This document shows positions 44,170 to 52,165 of a stretch of 64,000 nt of DNA, in pieces. Source of the DNA: Loktanella sp. Alg231-35 (GTDB lineage: Bacteria; Pseudomonadota; Alphaproteobacteria; Rhodobacterales; Rhodobacteraceae). Location: the NCBI RefSeq assembly GCF_900143545.1, contig NZ_FREV01000004.1, positions 310,001-374,000 on the forward strand, given 5' to 3'. A program made the translations under genes and the position numbers. Position 1 is the stretch's first letter, and the number at the start of each line of letters is the position of its first letter. Under the pieces are notes generated by a model. The model saw only the letters and a program-made list of their open reading frames with translations. It had not been told where the DNA came from and made no database searches.

Positions 44170-45603
44170 ATGGAAATGCCCGCCCCGAATGCCAGCGTGC
44201 TGTCGCGTAAGGACCAGATCGTCGCGCGGCTGAAAGAGGTGCTGCCTGCCAACTCTGTCATCTCGGACGAAAGCCAGACGCGTGCTTATGAATGCGATGC
44301 GCTGACCGCGTATAAGTGCCCGCCACTTTGCGCGATCCTGCCCGCCAACACCGACGAGGTTTCTGCCGCGCTGAAGGTTTGTCACGAAATGGGTGTGCCT
44401 GTGGTTCCGCGCGGCTCTGGCACGTCACTGGCCGGTGGTGCGTTACCGACGGCCGATTGCGTGATCCTTGGTGTGGCCAAGATGAATGGCGTGATCGAAA
44501 CCAACTATGCGGATCGCTACATCAAAGTACAAAGCGGGCGCACCAACCTATCGGTCACAGGCGCGGTCGAGGCAGAGGGCTTCTTTTACGCCCCTGATCC
44601 GTCAAGCCAGCTTGCCTGTGCCATCGCAGGTAATATCGCGATGAATTCGGGCGGTGCGCATTGCCTGAAATACGGTGTTACGACCAACAATCTGATGGGC
44701 GTCACTATGGTGATGATGGATGGCACGATTGTCGATGTCGGCGGTGCGCATTTGGATGCCGCAGGGTTGGACGTGCTGGGTGTGATCTGCGGATCGGAAG
44801 GCCAGCTTGGCGTCGTGACAGAGGCAACCTTGCGTATCCTGCACAAACCCGAAGGCGCACGCCCCGTGCTGATGGGTTACGATAGTGCTGAAACTGCGGG
44901 GCAGGTTGTTTCGGACATCATTAAGGCCGGCATTCTGCCGGTCGCCATCGAGTATATGGACGAAATGTTGATTGGCGTCTGTGAGGATTTCTCTGGTGCG
45001 GGTTATCCCGAATGCGAGGCGCTTTTGATCGTCGAAGTTGAAGGGTCCGAGGCCGAAATCGACGATCAGCTTGCCCGGATCACAAACATCGCGGCCAAAC
45101 ACAATCCGGTCGAGCTGCGCGAGGCCCAATCACCTGATGAGGCCGCACGCATCTGGGCGGGCCGCAAGGCTGCGTTCAGCGCTATTGGCAAAATCTCTGA
45201 CTACATGTGTCTGGATGGGACTATTCCGGTGTCGTCATTGCCCTATGTCCTCAAACGGATTGGCGAGATGTCCAAACATTACGGTCTGGGCGTTGGCAAT
45301 GTGTTTCATGCGGGCGACGGCAACATGCACCCGCTGATCCTTTATGATGCAAATAAACCCGGCGATCTGGAAATCTGCGAAGAGTTTGGCGCCGAGGTGC
45401 TGAAGCTCTGCGTTGAGGTGGGTGGCTGTCTGACCGGCGAACACGGTGTGGGCATCGAAAAGCGCGACTTGATGAACGTGCAATATGATCCTGCCGACCT
45501 TGAAGCACAGATGGCGATCAAGGATGTTTTTGACCCTAACTGGTTGTTGAATGCCGCCAAGGTCTTTCCACTGGCAAGCTCTGAGCCACGCCGTGCCGCA
45601 TAG
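44170..45603 (+). CDS. glcD: Glycolate oxidase/dehydrogenase FAD subunit GlcD
   Basis: FAD-linked catalytic subunit (477 residues) that oxidises glycolate to glyoxylate. The FAD_binding_4 domain has VVPRGSGTSLAGGALP and the pyrophosphate-binding NIAMNSGGAHCLKYG. The C-terminal FAD-oxidase domain contains NVFHAGDGNMHP and GGCLTGEHGVGIEKR. ATG at 44170 has GGGAA upstream; ATG 44176 is nearly equivalent. First gene of glcDEF, with the palindromic operator just upstream. It is likely used on algal glycolate, a common marine carbon source (inference). Confidence 0.95.
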   Translation: MEMPAPNASVLSRKDQIVARLKEVLPANSVISDESQTRAYECDALTAYKCPPLCAILPANTDEVSAALKVCHEMGVPVVPRGSGTSLAGGALPTADCVILGVAKMNGVIETNYADRYIKVQSGRTNLSVTGAVEAEGFFYAPDPSSQLACAIAGNIAMNSGGAHCLKYGVTTNNLMGVTMVMMDGTIVDVGGAHLDAAGLDVLGVICGSEGQLGVVTEATLRILHKPEGARPVLMGYDSAETAGQVVSDIIKAGILPVAIEYMDEMLIGVCEDFSGAGYPECEALLIVEVEGSEAEIDDQLARITNIAAKHNPVELREAQSPDEAARIWAGRKAAFSAIGKISDYMCLDGTIPVSSLPYVLKRIGEMSKHYGLGVGNVFHAGDGNMHPLILYDANKPGDLEICEEFGAEVLKLCVEVGGCLTGEHGVGIEKRDLMNVQYDPADLEAQMAIKDVFDPNWLLNAAKVFPLASSEPRRAA

Positions 45604-45661
45604 AGGGGGCTTTGCCCCCGCGCGTTCGCGCCCCCCAAGATATTTTTGAACAAAAGAAGAC
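45603..45661 (+). repeat. GC-rich intergenic hairpin element with AAGATATTTTTG tail
   Basis: Two stem-loops, GGGGGC-TTT-GCCCCC (from 45604) and GCGCG-TT-CGCGC, are followed by CCCCCAAGATATTTTTGAAC and an AAAGAAG ribosome-binding site in front of glcE. Similar GC-stem plus AGATATTTTTG sequences are common in intergenic regions of Rhodobacteraceae, from memory; this copy sits inside the glc operon and may modulate glcD/glcE expression or mRNA stability. Confidence 0.55.
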
Positions 45662-45665
45662 GGAC

Positions 45666-46787
45666 ATGACGCCCAAGACCGAAGCAGAACTGGCCGAGAT
45701 GATTGCAGCGGCCAATGGCCCCCTGCGGATCAAAGGTGGTGGTACGCGTCCTATCGGGCGGACGACAGGCGAAGAGTTACGCACGTCAAGCCTGAGCGGG
45801 ATCAGCCTGTATGAACCCGGTGCGCTGACAATTGTCGCAGGCGCCGGTACGCCGTTGTCTGATATTGAAAAGACGCTTGCCAAGGAAAACCAGCGCCTTG
45901 CGTTTGAACCGATGGACCATCGCCCCCTTTTGGGCACGACGGGCGAACCCACGCTCGGCGGTATGGCCGCGGCCAATGTCTCTGGCCCACGCCGCATTGC
46001 TGTTGGGGCGTGTCGTGATTTCATGTTGGGCGTGCGCCGTGTTGATGGCGCTGGCACGATCATCAAGAACGGTGGCCGGGTGATGAAAAACGTGACCGGC
46101 TATGATCTGGTCAAACTGATGACAGGCGCTTACGGCACGCTAGGAGTGCTGACCGAGGTGTCCTTGAAGGTGCTGCCGGATGTCGAAACCATGGGCACGG
46201 TCATGTTGCATGGTTTGCCTGATGATAGGGCGATTGCAGCACTGTCCACAGCACTTGGGTCGCCATTTGAAGCCACAGGTGCCGCGCATTTCCCCAAGAG
46301 CAAATTTGGTGAACCGCTGACCATGATCCGGGTCGAGGGGTTTGAGGCTTCGGTGACATACCGTGCCCAAAAACTGCGTGACCTCCTCAATGGCTACGGC
46401 GACGCTGAGATTGCCGTTGGCGCGACCGAAGGCCCCGGCTCTGCCGAGGGCTGGAAATGGGTCCGCGATGCCGCGGCATTTGCCGATCAGCCCGGAGATG
46501 TCTGGCGGGTTTCCGTTAAACCATCGGAGGCAGCCGCCATTGCCGCCCGGATGAGCGCAAACGCCGTGCAATACGACTGGGGTGGCGGCCTGATCTGGGC
46601 GTTGGCCGATGCAGGTCATGACCTGCGCGGCGCGATTGGGCCTTTTGATGGCCATGCCACGTTGATCCGTGGCATCGCTGACGTGCCTGTCTTCCAGCCA
46701 GAGCCCCCCGCCCTTGCGACACTGACCAAGGGCCTGCGCGCCAAATTCGACCCTCGTGGCATTCTTAATCCTGGGATCATGACCTGA
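45666..46787 (+). CDS. glcE: Glycolate oxidase FAD-binding subunit GlcE
   Basis: A 373-residue FAD_binding_4 subunit of the glycolate dehydrogenase complex: GPLRIKGGGTRPIGR and GEPTLGGMAAANVSGPRRIAVGACRDF form the FAD-binding core; NGGRVMKNVTGYDLVKLMTGAYGTLG is conserved in GlcE. It lacks the C-terminal oxidase domain of GlcD and is structural for the complex. ATG at 45666 follows AAAGAAGACGGAC; the in-frame codons further upstream lie in the intergenic element. Its stop overlaps the glcF start (TGATG). Confidence 0.94.
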   Translation: MTPKTEAELAEMIAAANGPLRIKGGGTRPIGRTTGEELRTSSLSGISLYEPGALTIVAGAGTPLSDIEKTLAKENQRLAFEPMDHRPLLGTTGEPTLGGMAAANVSGPRRIAVGACRDFMLGVRRVDGAGTIIKNGGRVMKNVTGYDLVKLMTGAYGTLGVLTEVSLKVLPDVETMGTVMLHGLPDDRAIAALSTALGSPFEATGAAHFPKSKFGEPLTMIRVEGFEASVTYRAQKLRDLLNGYGDAEIAVGATEGPGSAEGWKWVRDAAAFADQPGDVWRVSVKPSEAAAIAARMSANAVQYDWGGGLIWALADAGHDLRGAIGPFDGHATLIRGIADVPVFQPEPPALATLTKGLRAKFDPRGILNPGIMT

Positions 46788-48106
46788 TGCAGACGACATT
46801 CACGCCAGAACAGCTGACCGATCCCAATATCGCCCGCTCCAACGACATCCTGCGCAACTGCGTACATTGCGGTTTTTGCACCGCCACTTGCCCTACATAT
46901 CAGGTCCTCGGGGATGAACTCGACAGTCCGCGTGGCCGCATCTATCTGATCAAGGATATGCTTGAGAATGAGCGTAAGCCGGACGAAAAGACCGTTAAGC
47001 ACATCGACCGTTGCCTGTCCTGTCTGGCCTGCATGACGACCTGCCCTTCTGGTGTGCATTACATGCATCTTGTTGATCATGCCCGCGCATACATTGAAAA
47101 GAACTATGATCGCCCTTTGTCGGATCGCGCTTTGCGCTGGATCCTTGCAAGCATCCTGCCTTACCCCATGCGGTTTCGGATTGCCCTGCTTGCGGCCAAG
47201 ATCGGGCGCCCGTTTGCGCGATTGATGCCGGATGCGCGTCTGCGCGCAATGTTAGAGATGGCCCCAAAAACCATTCCGCCGGTTAGCTGCAACGACGATC
47301 CGCAGACCTTTCCCGCGCGCGACAAAAAGATGCGCGTGGCCCTGATGACTGGTTGCGCCCAAAAGGCGCTGAACACCGATATCAATGACGCAACCATCCG
47401 CCTGTTGACCCGTTTAGGGGCAGAGGTGGTTGTGGCCGAAGGTGCAGGGTGCTGTGGGGCGCTGACCCACCACATGGGCAAGGAAACCGAAAGCCACGCG
47501 ACAGCGGCCAAGAACATCAAGGCATGGGCCAGGGAAATTGACAACGGCGGGCTGGACGCGATTGTGATCAATACCTCTGGCTGCGGCACAACAGTAAAAG
47601 ATTATGGCCATATGTTCCGCAATGATCCGCTGGCGGCGGATGCTGCGCGCGTGTCCGCCATCGCCATGGATGTCTCGGAAATCCTGATGAAGCTGGACAT
47701 GCCCGAGGGCGCGGACAAAAACACCAAAGTGGCCTATCACGCTGCCTGTTCCTTGCAGCATGGTCAGCAGATCAAGACCTTTCCCAAGGATTTGCTCAAG
47801 AAGGCCGGGTTCACGGTTTTGGAGCCAGCGGACAGCCATCTGTGTTGCGGGTCAGCTGGCACCTACAACCTGATGCAGCCGGAGATTTCCAAGCAACTGA
47901 AGGACCGCAAAGTCCAGACACTTGAGGCGCTGACCCCTGATATCATCTCGGCAGGCAACATCGGATGCATGATGCAGATTGGCGGGGGCACAGATGTGCC
48001 CATTGTGCATACGGTTGAACTGCTTGATTGGGCGACGGGCGGACCACAGCCGCCCGCATTGACAGCACCGGGCAAGCGCGAACCGCAGATCCCGATCCTG
48101 CGTTGA
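46787..48106 (+). CDS. glcF: Glycolate oxidase iron-sulfur subunit GlcF
   Basis: A 439-residue electron-transfer subunit. Two 4Fe-4S motifs are complete: CVHCGFCTATCP (about 25-36) and CLSCLACMTTCPSG (about 75-88). Two cysteine-rich CCG domains follow (GCCGALTHHMG and CCGSAGTYNL), which mediate quinone reduction in this family. It passes electrons from GlcD to the membrane quinone pool. Third gene of glcDEF, coupled to glcE. Confidence 0.95.
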   Translation: MQTTFTPEQLTDPNIARSNDILRNCVHCGFCTATCPTYQVLGDELDSPRGRIYLIKDMLENERKPDEKTVKHIDRCLSCLACMTTCPSGVHYMHLVDHARAYIEKNYDRPLSDRALRWILASILPYPMRFRIALLAAKIGRPFARLMPDARLRAMLEMAPKTIPPVSCNDDPQTFPARDKKMRVALMTGCAQKALNTDINDATIRLLTRLGAEVVVAEGAGCCGALTHHMGKETESHATAAKNIKAWAREIDNGGLDAIVINTSGCGTTVKDYGHMFRNDPLAADAARVSAIAMDVSEILMKLDMPEGADKNTKVAYHAACSLQHGQQIKTFPKDLLKKAGFTVLEPADSHLCCGSAGTYNLMQPEISKQLKDRKVQTLEALTPDIISAGNIGCMMQIGGGTDVPIVHTVELLDWATGGPQPPALTAPGKREPQIPILR

Positions 48107-48164
48107 TGACATAATCCTGCCGCAAGTCTTTCGCAGGCTGATCGCTCGTGCTTCAAGGTGATTC

Positions 48165-48965
48165 ATGCTTCGGTTCCTGATCTCAGTATTCCTTCTTGCG
48201 GCCTCCGCCCTGCATGCGCAGGAAAGCGGGCTGGTCACGCTTGAGACACGGCAGGATAGCCAAGGCTGGGAAGCCGTTGGCCGGCTCGACATCCGGGGTA
48301 AAGGGTTTTGCACAGCGGCACTGATCCGCGAAAGGCTGATCCTGACGGCAGCCCATTGCCTTTATGACAATGACGGCAGCCTGATTGCACCAGACCGTTT
48401 TGAATTTCTCGCAGGGCTGCGTGATGGGCGCTCGCAGGCGACACGTAACGTGGCCAGAGCCATCGCACATCCTGAATACAACTTTGGCGGCGGGGCGTCA
48501 GATGCAGCCGAGGTTGCCATGGATATCGCCGTACTGGAACTGGATCAGCCGATCCGTACGACACGCATCCGGCCATTCCTGATAGCACAACGCCCCATTA
48601 CGGGTGATGCAGTGGGCGTCGTGTCCTATGGGCGCGGGCGCGCAGACACGCCAAGCCTGCAAGAGGTCTGCAATGTTCTGGGACGCCAGACCGGTGTGAT
48701 CGTGATGACTTGCGATGTGGAATATGGCTCAAGCGGATCACCGGTCTTTATGGTGCAGGATGGGGAAACCCGGATCGCATCTGTTGTGTCTGCGATGGCG
48801 CAGGTGAACGGGCAGAAGGTTTCGCTCGGGACGTCATTGGCGGGTCCGTTGAATGCGCTGCTGGCCCATTTTGCCACCCTTGGCCCCGCCAGACCGGGTG
48901 GCACTCAGCGGCTGATCAATAGTACGGAACGCAATGAAACCGGCGCGAAGTTCGTCCGTCCCTGA
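48165..48965 (+). CDS. Secreted trypsin-like serine protease
   Basis: A 266-residue exported S1 protease. Signal peptide MLRFLISVFLLAASALHAQ is followed by the triad: His in LILTAAHCLYD, Asp in VAMDIAVLEL, Ser in YGSSGSPVFMV. Cysteines flank the active His and Ser as in bacterial trypsins. Mature protein about 245 residues. A proteolytic role outside the cytoplasm, perhaps peptide scavenging. It follows glcF by 58 bases and may be independently transcribed. Confidence 0.88.
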   Translation: MLRFLISVFLLAASALHAQESGLVTLETRQDSQGWEAVGRLDIRGKGFCTAALIRERLILTAAHCLYDNDGSLIAPDRFEFLAGLRDGRSQATRNVARAIAHPEYNFGGGASDAAEVAMDIAVLELDQPIRTTRIRPFLIAQRPITGDAVGVVSYGRGRADTPSLQEVCNVLGRQTGVIVMTCDVEYGSSGSPVFMVQDGETRIASVVSAMAQVNGQKVSLGTSLAGPLNALLAHFATLGPARPGGTQRLINSTERNETGAKFVRP

Positions 48966-48977
48966 TCTAATTAACCT

Positions 48978-49008
48978 CTTGAAAGCCGAAAAACGGGTTC
49001 CCACATAA
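48978..49008 (+). promoter_or_regulatory. Sigma-32 (RpoH)-type heat-shock promoter
   Basis: CTTGAAA, 15 bases, then CCCACATAA, about 98 bases before the Hsp20 start codon. It fits the RpoH consensus CTTGAAA-N13-17-CCCCATNT with one or two mismatches, and the location upstream of a small heat-shock gene supports it. Confidence 0.7.
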
Positions 49009-49105
49009 GCTGTGTCGGGATGCCAATGATGGGTTTCGGCGCAAATCGCCTGTCCCTTATGGGAAGGCAATAACATCGTTATCGCTTACTGAAAGGATGA
49101 CCCAA

Positions 49106-49573
49106 ATGCGTGCATTTGATCTGACCCCCCTCTACCGTGCCACCGTTGGTTTTGACCAGATCGCCGATCTGATGGATCGTGCGCTTGCCAGCGACGTCGG
49201 CCAGAACACATACCCCCCATATAACATCGAAAAGACCGAGGAAGACGCATGGCGTATCTCTATCGCTGTTGCCGGTTTTTCTGATGATGACCTCGCGATT
49301 GAGGTCAAGGATCGTGCGCTTTTGATCACGGGGCGCAAGGCCTCTGATGAGGCCGAGCGCAACTACCTGCACCGTGGCATCGCCACCCGCGCGTTTGAGC
49401 GGCGCTTTCATTTGGCCGACCATGTGCGCGTCACAGGGGCGACGCATGAAAACGGCATGTTGAACATTGATCTGACCCGCGAAGTGCCCGAAGCGCTCAA
49501 GCCGCGCAAAATCGAGATTGCAGCTGCTGGTAAGACTGATGCGAACCTCGTTGAGGCAAAATCGGTCAACTAA
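49106..49573 (+). CDS. Small heat-shock protein Hsp20
   Basis: A 155-residue ATP-independent chaperone. N-terminus MRAFDLTPLYRATVGFDQI is typical of the IbpA-like class. The alpha-crystallin domain covers about 35-130 (YNIEKTEEDAWRISIAVAGFSDDDLAIEV...RRFHLADHVRV) with a short C-terminal tail lacking a clear I-X-I. ATG at 49106 lies 8 bases after AAAGGA; ATG at 49097 has its ribosome-binding site too close. An RpoH-type promoter precedes it and a terminator follows. Confidence 0.93.
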   Translation: MRAFDLTPLYRATVGFDQIADLMDRALASDVGQNTYPPYNIEKTEEDAWRISIAVAGFSDDDLAIEVKDRALLITGRKASDEAERNYLHRGIATRAFERRFHLADHVRVTGATHENGMLNIDLTREVPEALKPRKIEIAAAGKTDANLVEAKSVN

Positions 49574-49602
49574 CCCGCGATAGTGAAGTTGTTGCACTGC
49601 AA

Positions 49603-49633
49603 GCGCGTCACCCAACCCGGTGGCGCGCTTTTT
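49603..49633 (+). terminator. Rho-independent terminator of the hsp20 gene
   Basis: Stem GCGCGTCACC / GGTGGCGCGC (one G-U pair), loop CAACCC, then TTTTT, 30 bases after the Hsp20 stop. Confidence 0.88.
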
Positions 49634-49662
49634 CGTAAGTGTAACCCGTCTGCGAAAGCCGC

Positions 49663-50667
49663 CTAAGCAGATGGCACAATCGTATTGTCCCGCACACGGA
49701 ACATGTTGATCTTCTTGCGGTCCTCGGAAGGATGGATGCCAAAGACGTCGATGTATTTCTTACACAGCGTCGGCGCGTTTGCATAACCCACAGCGAAGGC
49801 GATCTGGGTCATGCTGTCCTTGCTATATAGCAAAAGCTGGCGGGCTTTGTGCATCCGCAGGGATTTGTAGTAGCCGCCGGGCGTGTTGCCCGTTGTCTTG
49901 TGAAACATGCGTTCCAGCTGGCGCACGGAGACGCCGACCTGATCGGCCACATCCGAGATATTGATAGGGTCCTCGATGTGATCGGCAAAGATATCAACGG
50001 CCTGCCGCACAATGGCTGGCAGCATGTCATGTGTGCTTTCGGTGGCAAAGGTCGGTTTGCGTTGCGTGACCCCCTGCCCGCGCACCAGAGGGTGCTGGAA
50101 CCAGCAGGCGACCTCGGTCGCCACATCTGATCCAAGGTTCTCTTCGATCAACAGAAGTGACAGATCAAACGCCGCAGCCGCACCCGACGCGGTCAGCCGA
50201 TTGCGGTCGATCATGATCACATCTTCGGTGGGTTTGAGGCGGGGAAATTCAGCGGCAAAGGCGGCCTCGTAGCACCAATGTACTGATGTGGTGTAGCCAG
50301 ACAAAAGGCCGCTGCGCGCCAAAGGGAAAATGCCGCCGCTAATCGCCCCCATGGTCACACCGTGCCGTGCAAACTTGCGCAACCGACCTTCGGAGGTCAC
50401 CGGATCTTCAAAACGGGATGATGGCCCGCTGAGCAGGAAAAGCTGGTCCAGTTTTTCGCAGTCTTCCAGCCGCAAGTCGGGTTCAAACCAGACCTTGGCG
50501 CTGGCTTCGACCCGTTCGCCATCTTCTGACACCAGCTTCCACGAAAACGTCTCGGCGCCCGCAATTTCGTTTGCGGCGCGCAGGGGTTCGATCATCGAGG
50601 TCAGGCAGGCCATCGGGAATCCCGGAAAGATTAGAAAGCCTATCTGGATATTTTTATTCAAGGTCAT
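49663..50667 (-). CDS. GlxA-type (DJ-1/AraC) transcriptional regulator
   Basis: A 334-residue regulator. The N-terminal DJ-1/PfpI-like sensor domain (about residues 5-170, starting IQIGFLIFPGFPMACLTSMIEPLRAANEI) lacks a hydrolase Cys-His pair in recognisable context. The C-terminal AraC domain (about 215-320) has two HTH units (INISDVADQVGVSVRQLERMF and MTQIAFAVGYANAPTLCKKY). GlxA-family regulators (GbdR, CdhR) respond to quaternary and methylated amines, which fits its position at the left end of the methylamine island. Divergent from the XRE-cupin gene. Confidence 0.9.
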   Translation of the reverse strand: MTLNKNIQIGFLIFPGFPMACLTSMIEPLRAANEIAGAETFSWKLVSEDGERVEASAKVWFEPDLRLEDCEKLDQLFLLSGPSSRFEDPVTSEGRLRKFARHGVTMGAISGGIFPLARSGLLSGYTTSVHWCYEAAFAAEFPRLKPTEDVIMIDRNRLTASGAAAAFDLSLLLIEENLGSDVATEVACWFQHPLVRGQGVTQRKPTFATESTHDMLPAIVRQAVDIFADHIEDPINISDVADQVGVSVRQLERMFHKTTGNTPGGYYKSLRMHKARQLLLYSKDSMTQIAFAVGYANAPTLCKKYIDVFGIHPSEDRKKINMFRVRDNTIVPSA

Positions 50668-50765
50668 AAAATTATCCTAGCAGGAAACAAATGTGGTATT
50701 CTAGACAAGGACAAGCGAAAATCTTCAATTGAGTCATTGTATGACCGGAGCAGAGCAGTAAGTGA

Positions 50766-51422
50766 ATGACCATTGAAAAGCCGGATCCCCTAATGTCTGC
50801 CACACCTCTTCAACAAGACCCGCATCGCGTTCGTGAACACCGTGAAAAAGTGCTCGAAGTTGCAATCGGCCGCGAAGTGCGCGCCTATCGCCGCAAACAG
50901 GAAATAACAGTTGCCGAACTTTCGGCGATGACCGGCCTGTCCATCGGCATGCTCTCGAAAATCGAGAACGGCAACACGTCCCCGTCTTTGACGACGCTGC
51001 AGACCCTGTCGAACGCGTTGTCCGTACCGCTGACCTCTTTCTTTCGCGGCTTCGAAGAAGACAGAATGGCCGTTCACACCAAAGCCGGTGAAGGGGTTGA
51101 GCTGCAACGGGACGGCACCCGTGCCAACCATCAATACAATCTTCTTGGGCATATCGGATCAAACGCCAGTGGGGTCATCGTTGAACCCTATCTAATCACC
51201 CTTTCAGAAAAATCAGATGTCTTCCCGACGTTCCAGCACGGCGGGATCGAAACGATATATATGCTTGAGGGCGAAGTTGACTACCGCCATGGCGAAGGTG
51301 TCTATCCGCTCAAACCGGGTGACACGCTGTTTTTCGATGCCGACGCACCACATGGACCAGAGGTGCTGGTTAAACTGCCTGCGCGCTATATCTCGGTCAT
51401 CTCCTACCCGCAGGACGGTTAA
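50766..51422 (+). CDS. XRE-cupin transcriptional regulator
   Basis: A 218-residue regulator: XRE HTH at about 35-90 (LSAMTGLSIGMLSKIENGNTSPSLTTLQTL) and a C-terminal cupin ligand-binding domain at about 145-212 (HGGIETIYMLEGEVDYRHGE...GDTLFFDADAPHGPEVL). Such proteins typically repress or activate genes for small metabolites. Start ATG at 50766; Met at 50793 also fits. It is divergent from the GlxA regulator and convergent with the DUF1194 gene, overlapping it by 4 bases. Likely target: the methylamine island. Confidence 0.9.
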   Translation: MTIEKPDPLMSATPLQQDPHRVREHREKVLEVAIGREVRAYRRKQEITVAELSAMTGLSIGMLSKIENGNTSPSLTTLQTLSNALSVPLTSFFRGFEEDRMAVHTKAGEGVELQRDGTRANHQYNLLGHIGSNASGVIVEPYLITLSEKSDVFPTFQHGGIETIYMLEGEVDYRHGEGVYPLKPGDTLFFDADAPHGPEVLVKLPARYISVISYPQDG

Positions 51423-52165
51423 TCAACCATCCGTCCCAGAACCGGGAACGACAGTTCGCGCAGCAATTTGCGCCGCATCGCGCGGGCGTAGTCGCCATAA
51501 CCATAGGCGATCATGGCAAAGGCTTCGGGTCCATGGATCACCTCAGTCTCGTAGTAGTCCTTCAATGATTGCGGAGTGAGGCTTGTGCCCTCGCTTGAGG
51601 TGTTGTTCGGGTTGCCAACGACGAGCGCATTTACTGTAATGCCAGCAAAGACCGGCGCGCGATAAAGTTCTTGCGGCGTAACACCAATGTTGTTTTTCCC
51701 GTCGCCAGAAACGTCAATCGTGTGCTGCCAACAATGCGATTGCTGCGCCAGCATTGCGGCGCCAAACTCCAATGCCGTTCCCATGGCCGTCCGCAGCCCG
51801 GCCCGGACCTTTTGATGCGAACGAATGCGTGTGATTGCCCGATCCAGCGCACCCGGCCCGTCCAGCGAAATCCAAGGTTGGATGACATATTGATGGTTGC
51901 GCGAACTCCACTCATAGATTGCCAGCGACACCGGCGCATCCGTGCTGAACAGGATCAGCGACCGGACGTCAGGATCACTTAACGCTGCGACCAATCCGGT
52001 GATCTGTTGGTTATATTCGGCCTCGTTCACAGAACCTGACACATCAAGTGCAAGAACAAGGGCCAAGCGACACTGCTGCGCCTGTGCAGGCGACACAAGA
52101 AGGCAAAAGATGGCGAGTAAGACCTGCGTGACCAAGCGGAACCGGATCACACAAGGCATTTTCAT
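51419..52165 (-). CDS. DUF1194 exported VWA-like protein at the end of the dmm arm
   Basis: A 248-residue protein. A signal peptide (VTQVLLAIFCLLVSPAQAQQ) precedes a VWA-type domain with an intact MIDAS (LALDVSGSVNEAEY, then SGDGKNN). DUF1194 proteins are periplasmic and of unknown function. Its ATG immediately follows the dmmC stop (TAA-ATG), which suggests it belongs to the dmm transcription unit. It is not part of published dmm enzyme models that I know of. It ends convergent with the XRE regulator. Confidence 0.82.
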   Translation of the reverse strand: MKMPCVIRFRLVTQVLLAIFCLLVSPAQAQQCRLALVLALDVSGSVNEAEYNQQITGLVAALSDPDVRSLILFSTDAPVSLAIYEWSSRNHQYVIQPWISLDGPGALDRAITRIRSHQKVRAGLRTAMGTALEFGAAMLAQQSHCWQHTIDVSGDGKNNIGVTPQELYRAPVFAGITVNALVVGNPNNTSSEGTSLTPQSLKDYYETEVIHGPEAFAMIAYGYGDYARAMRRKLLRELSFPVLGRMVD

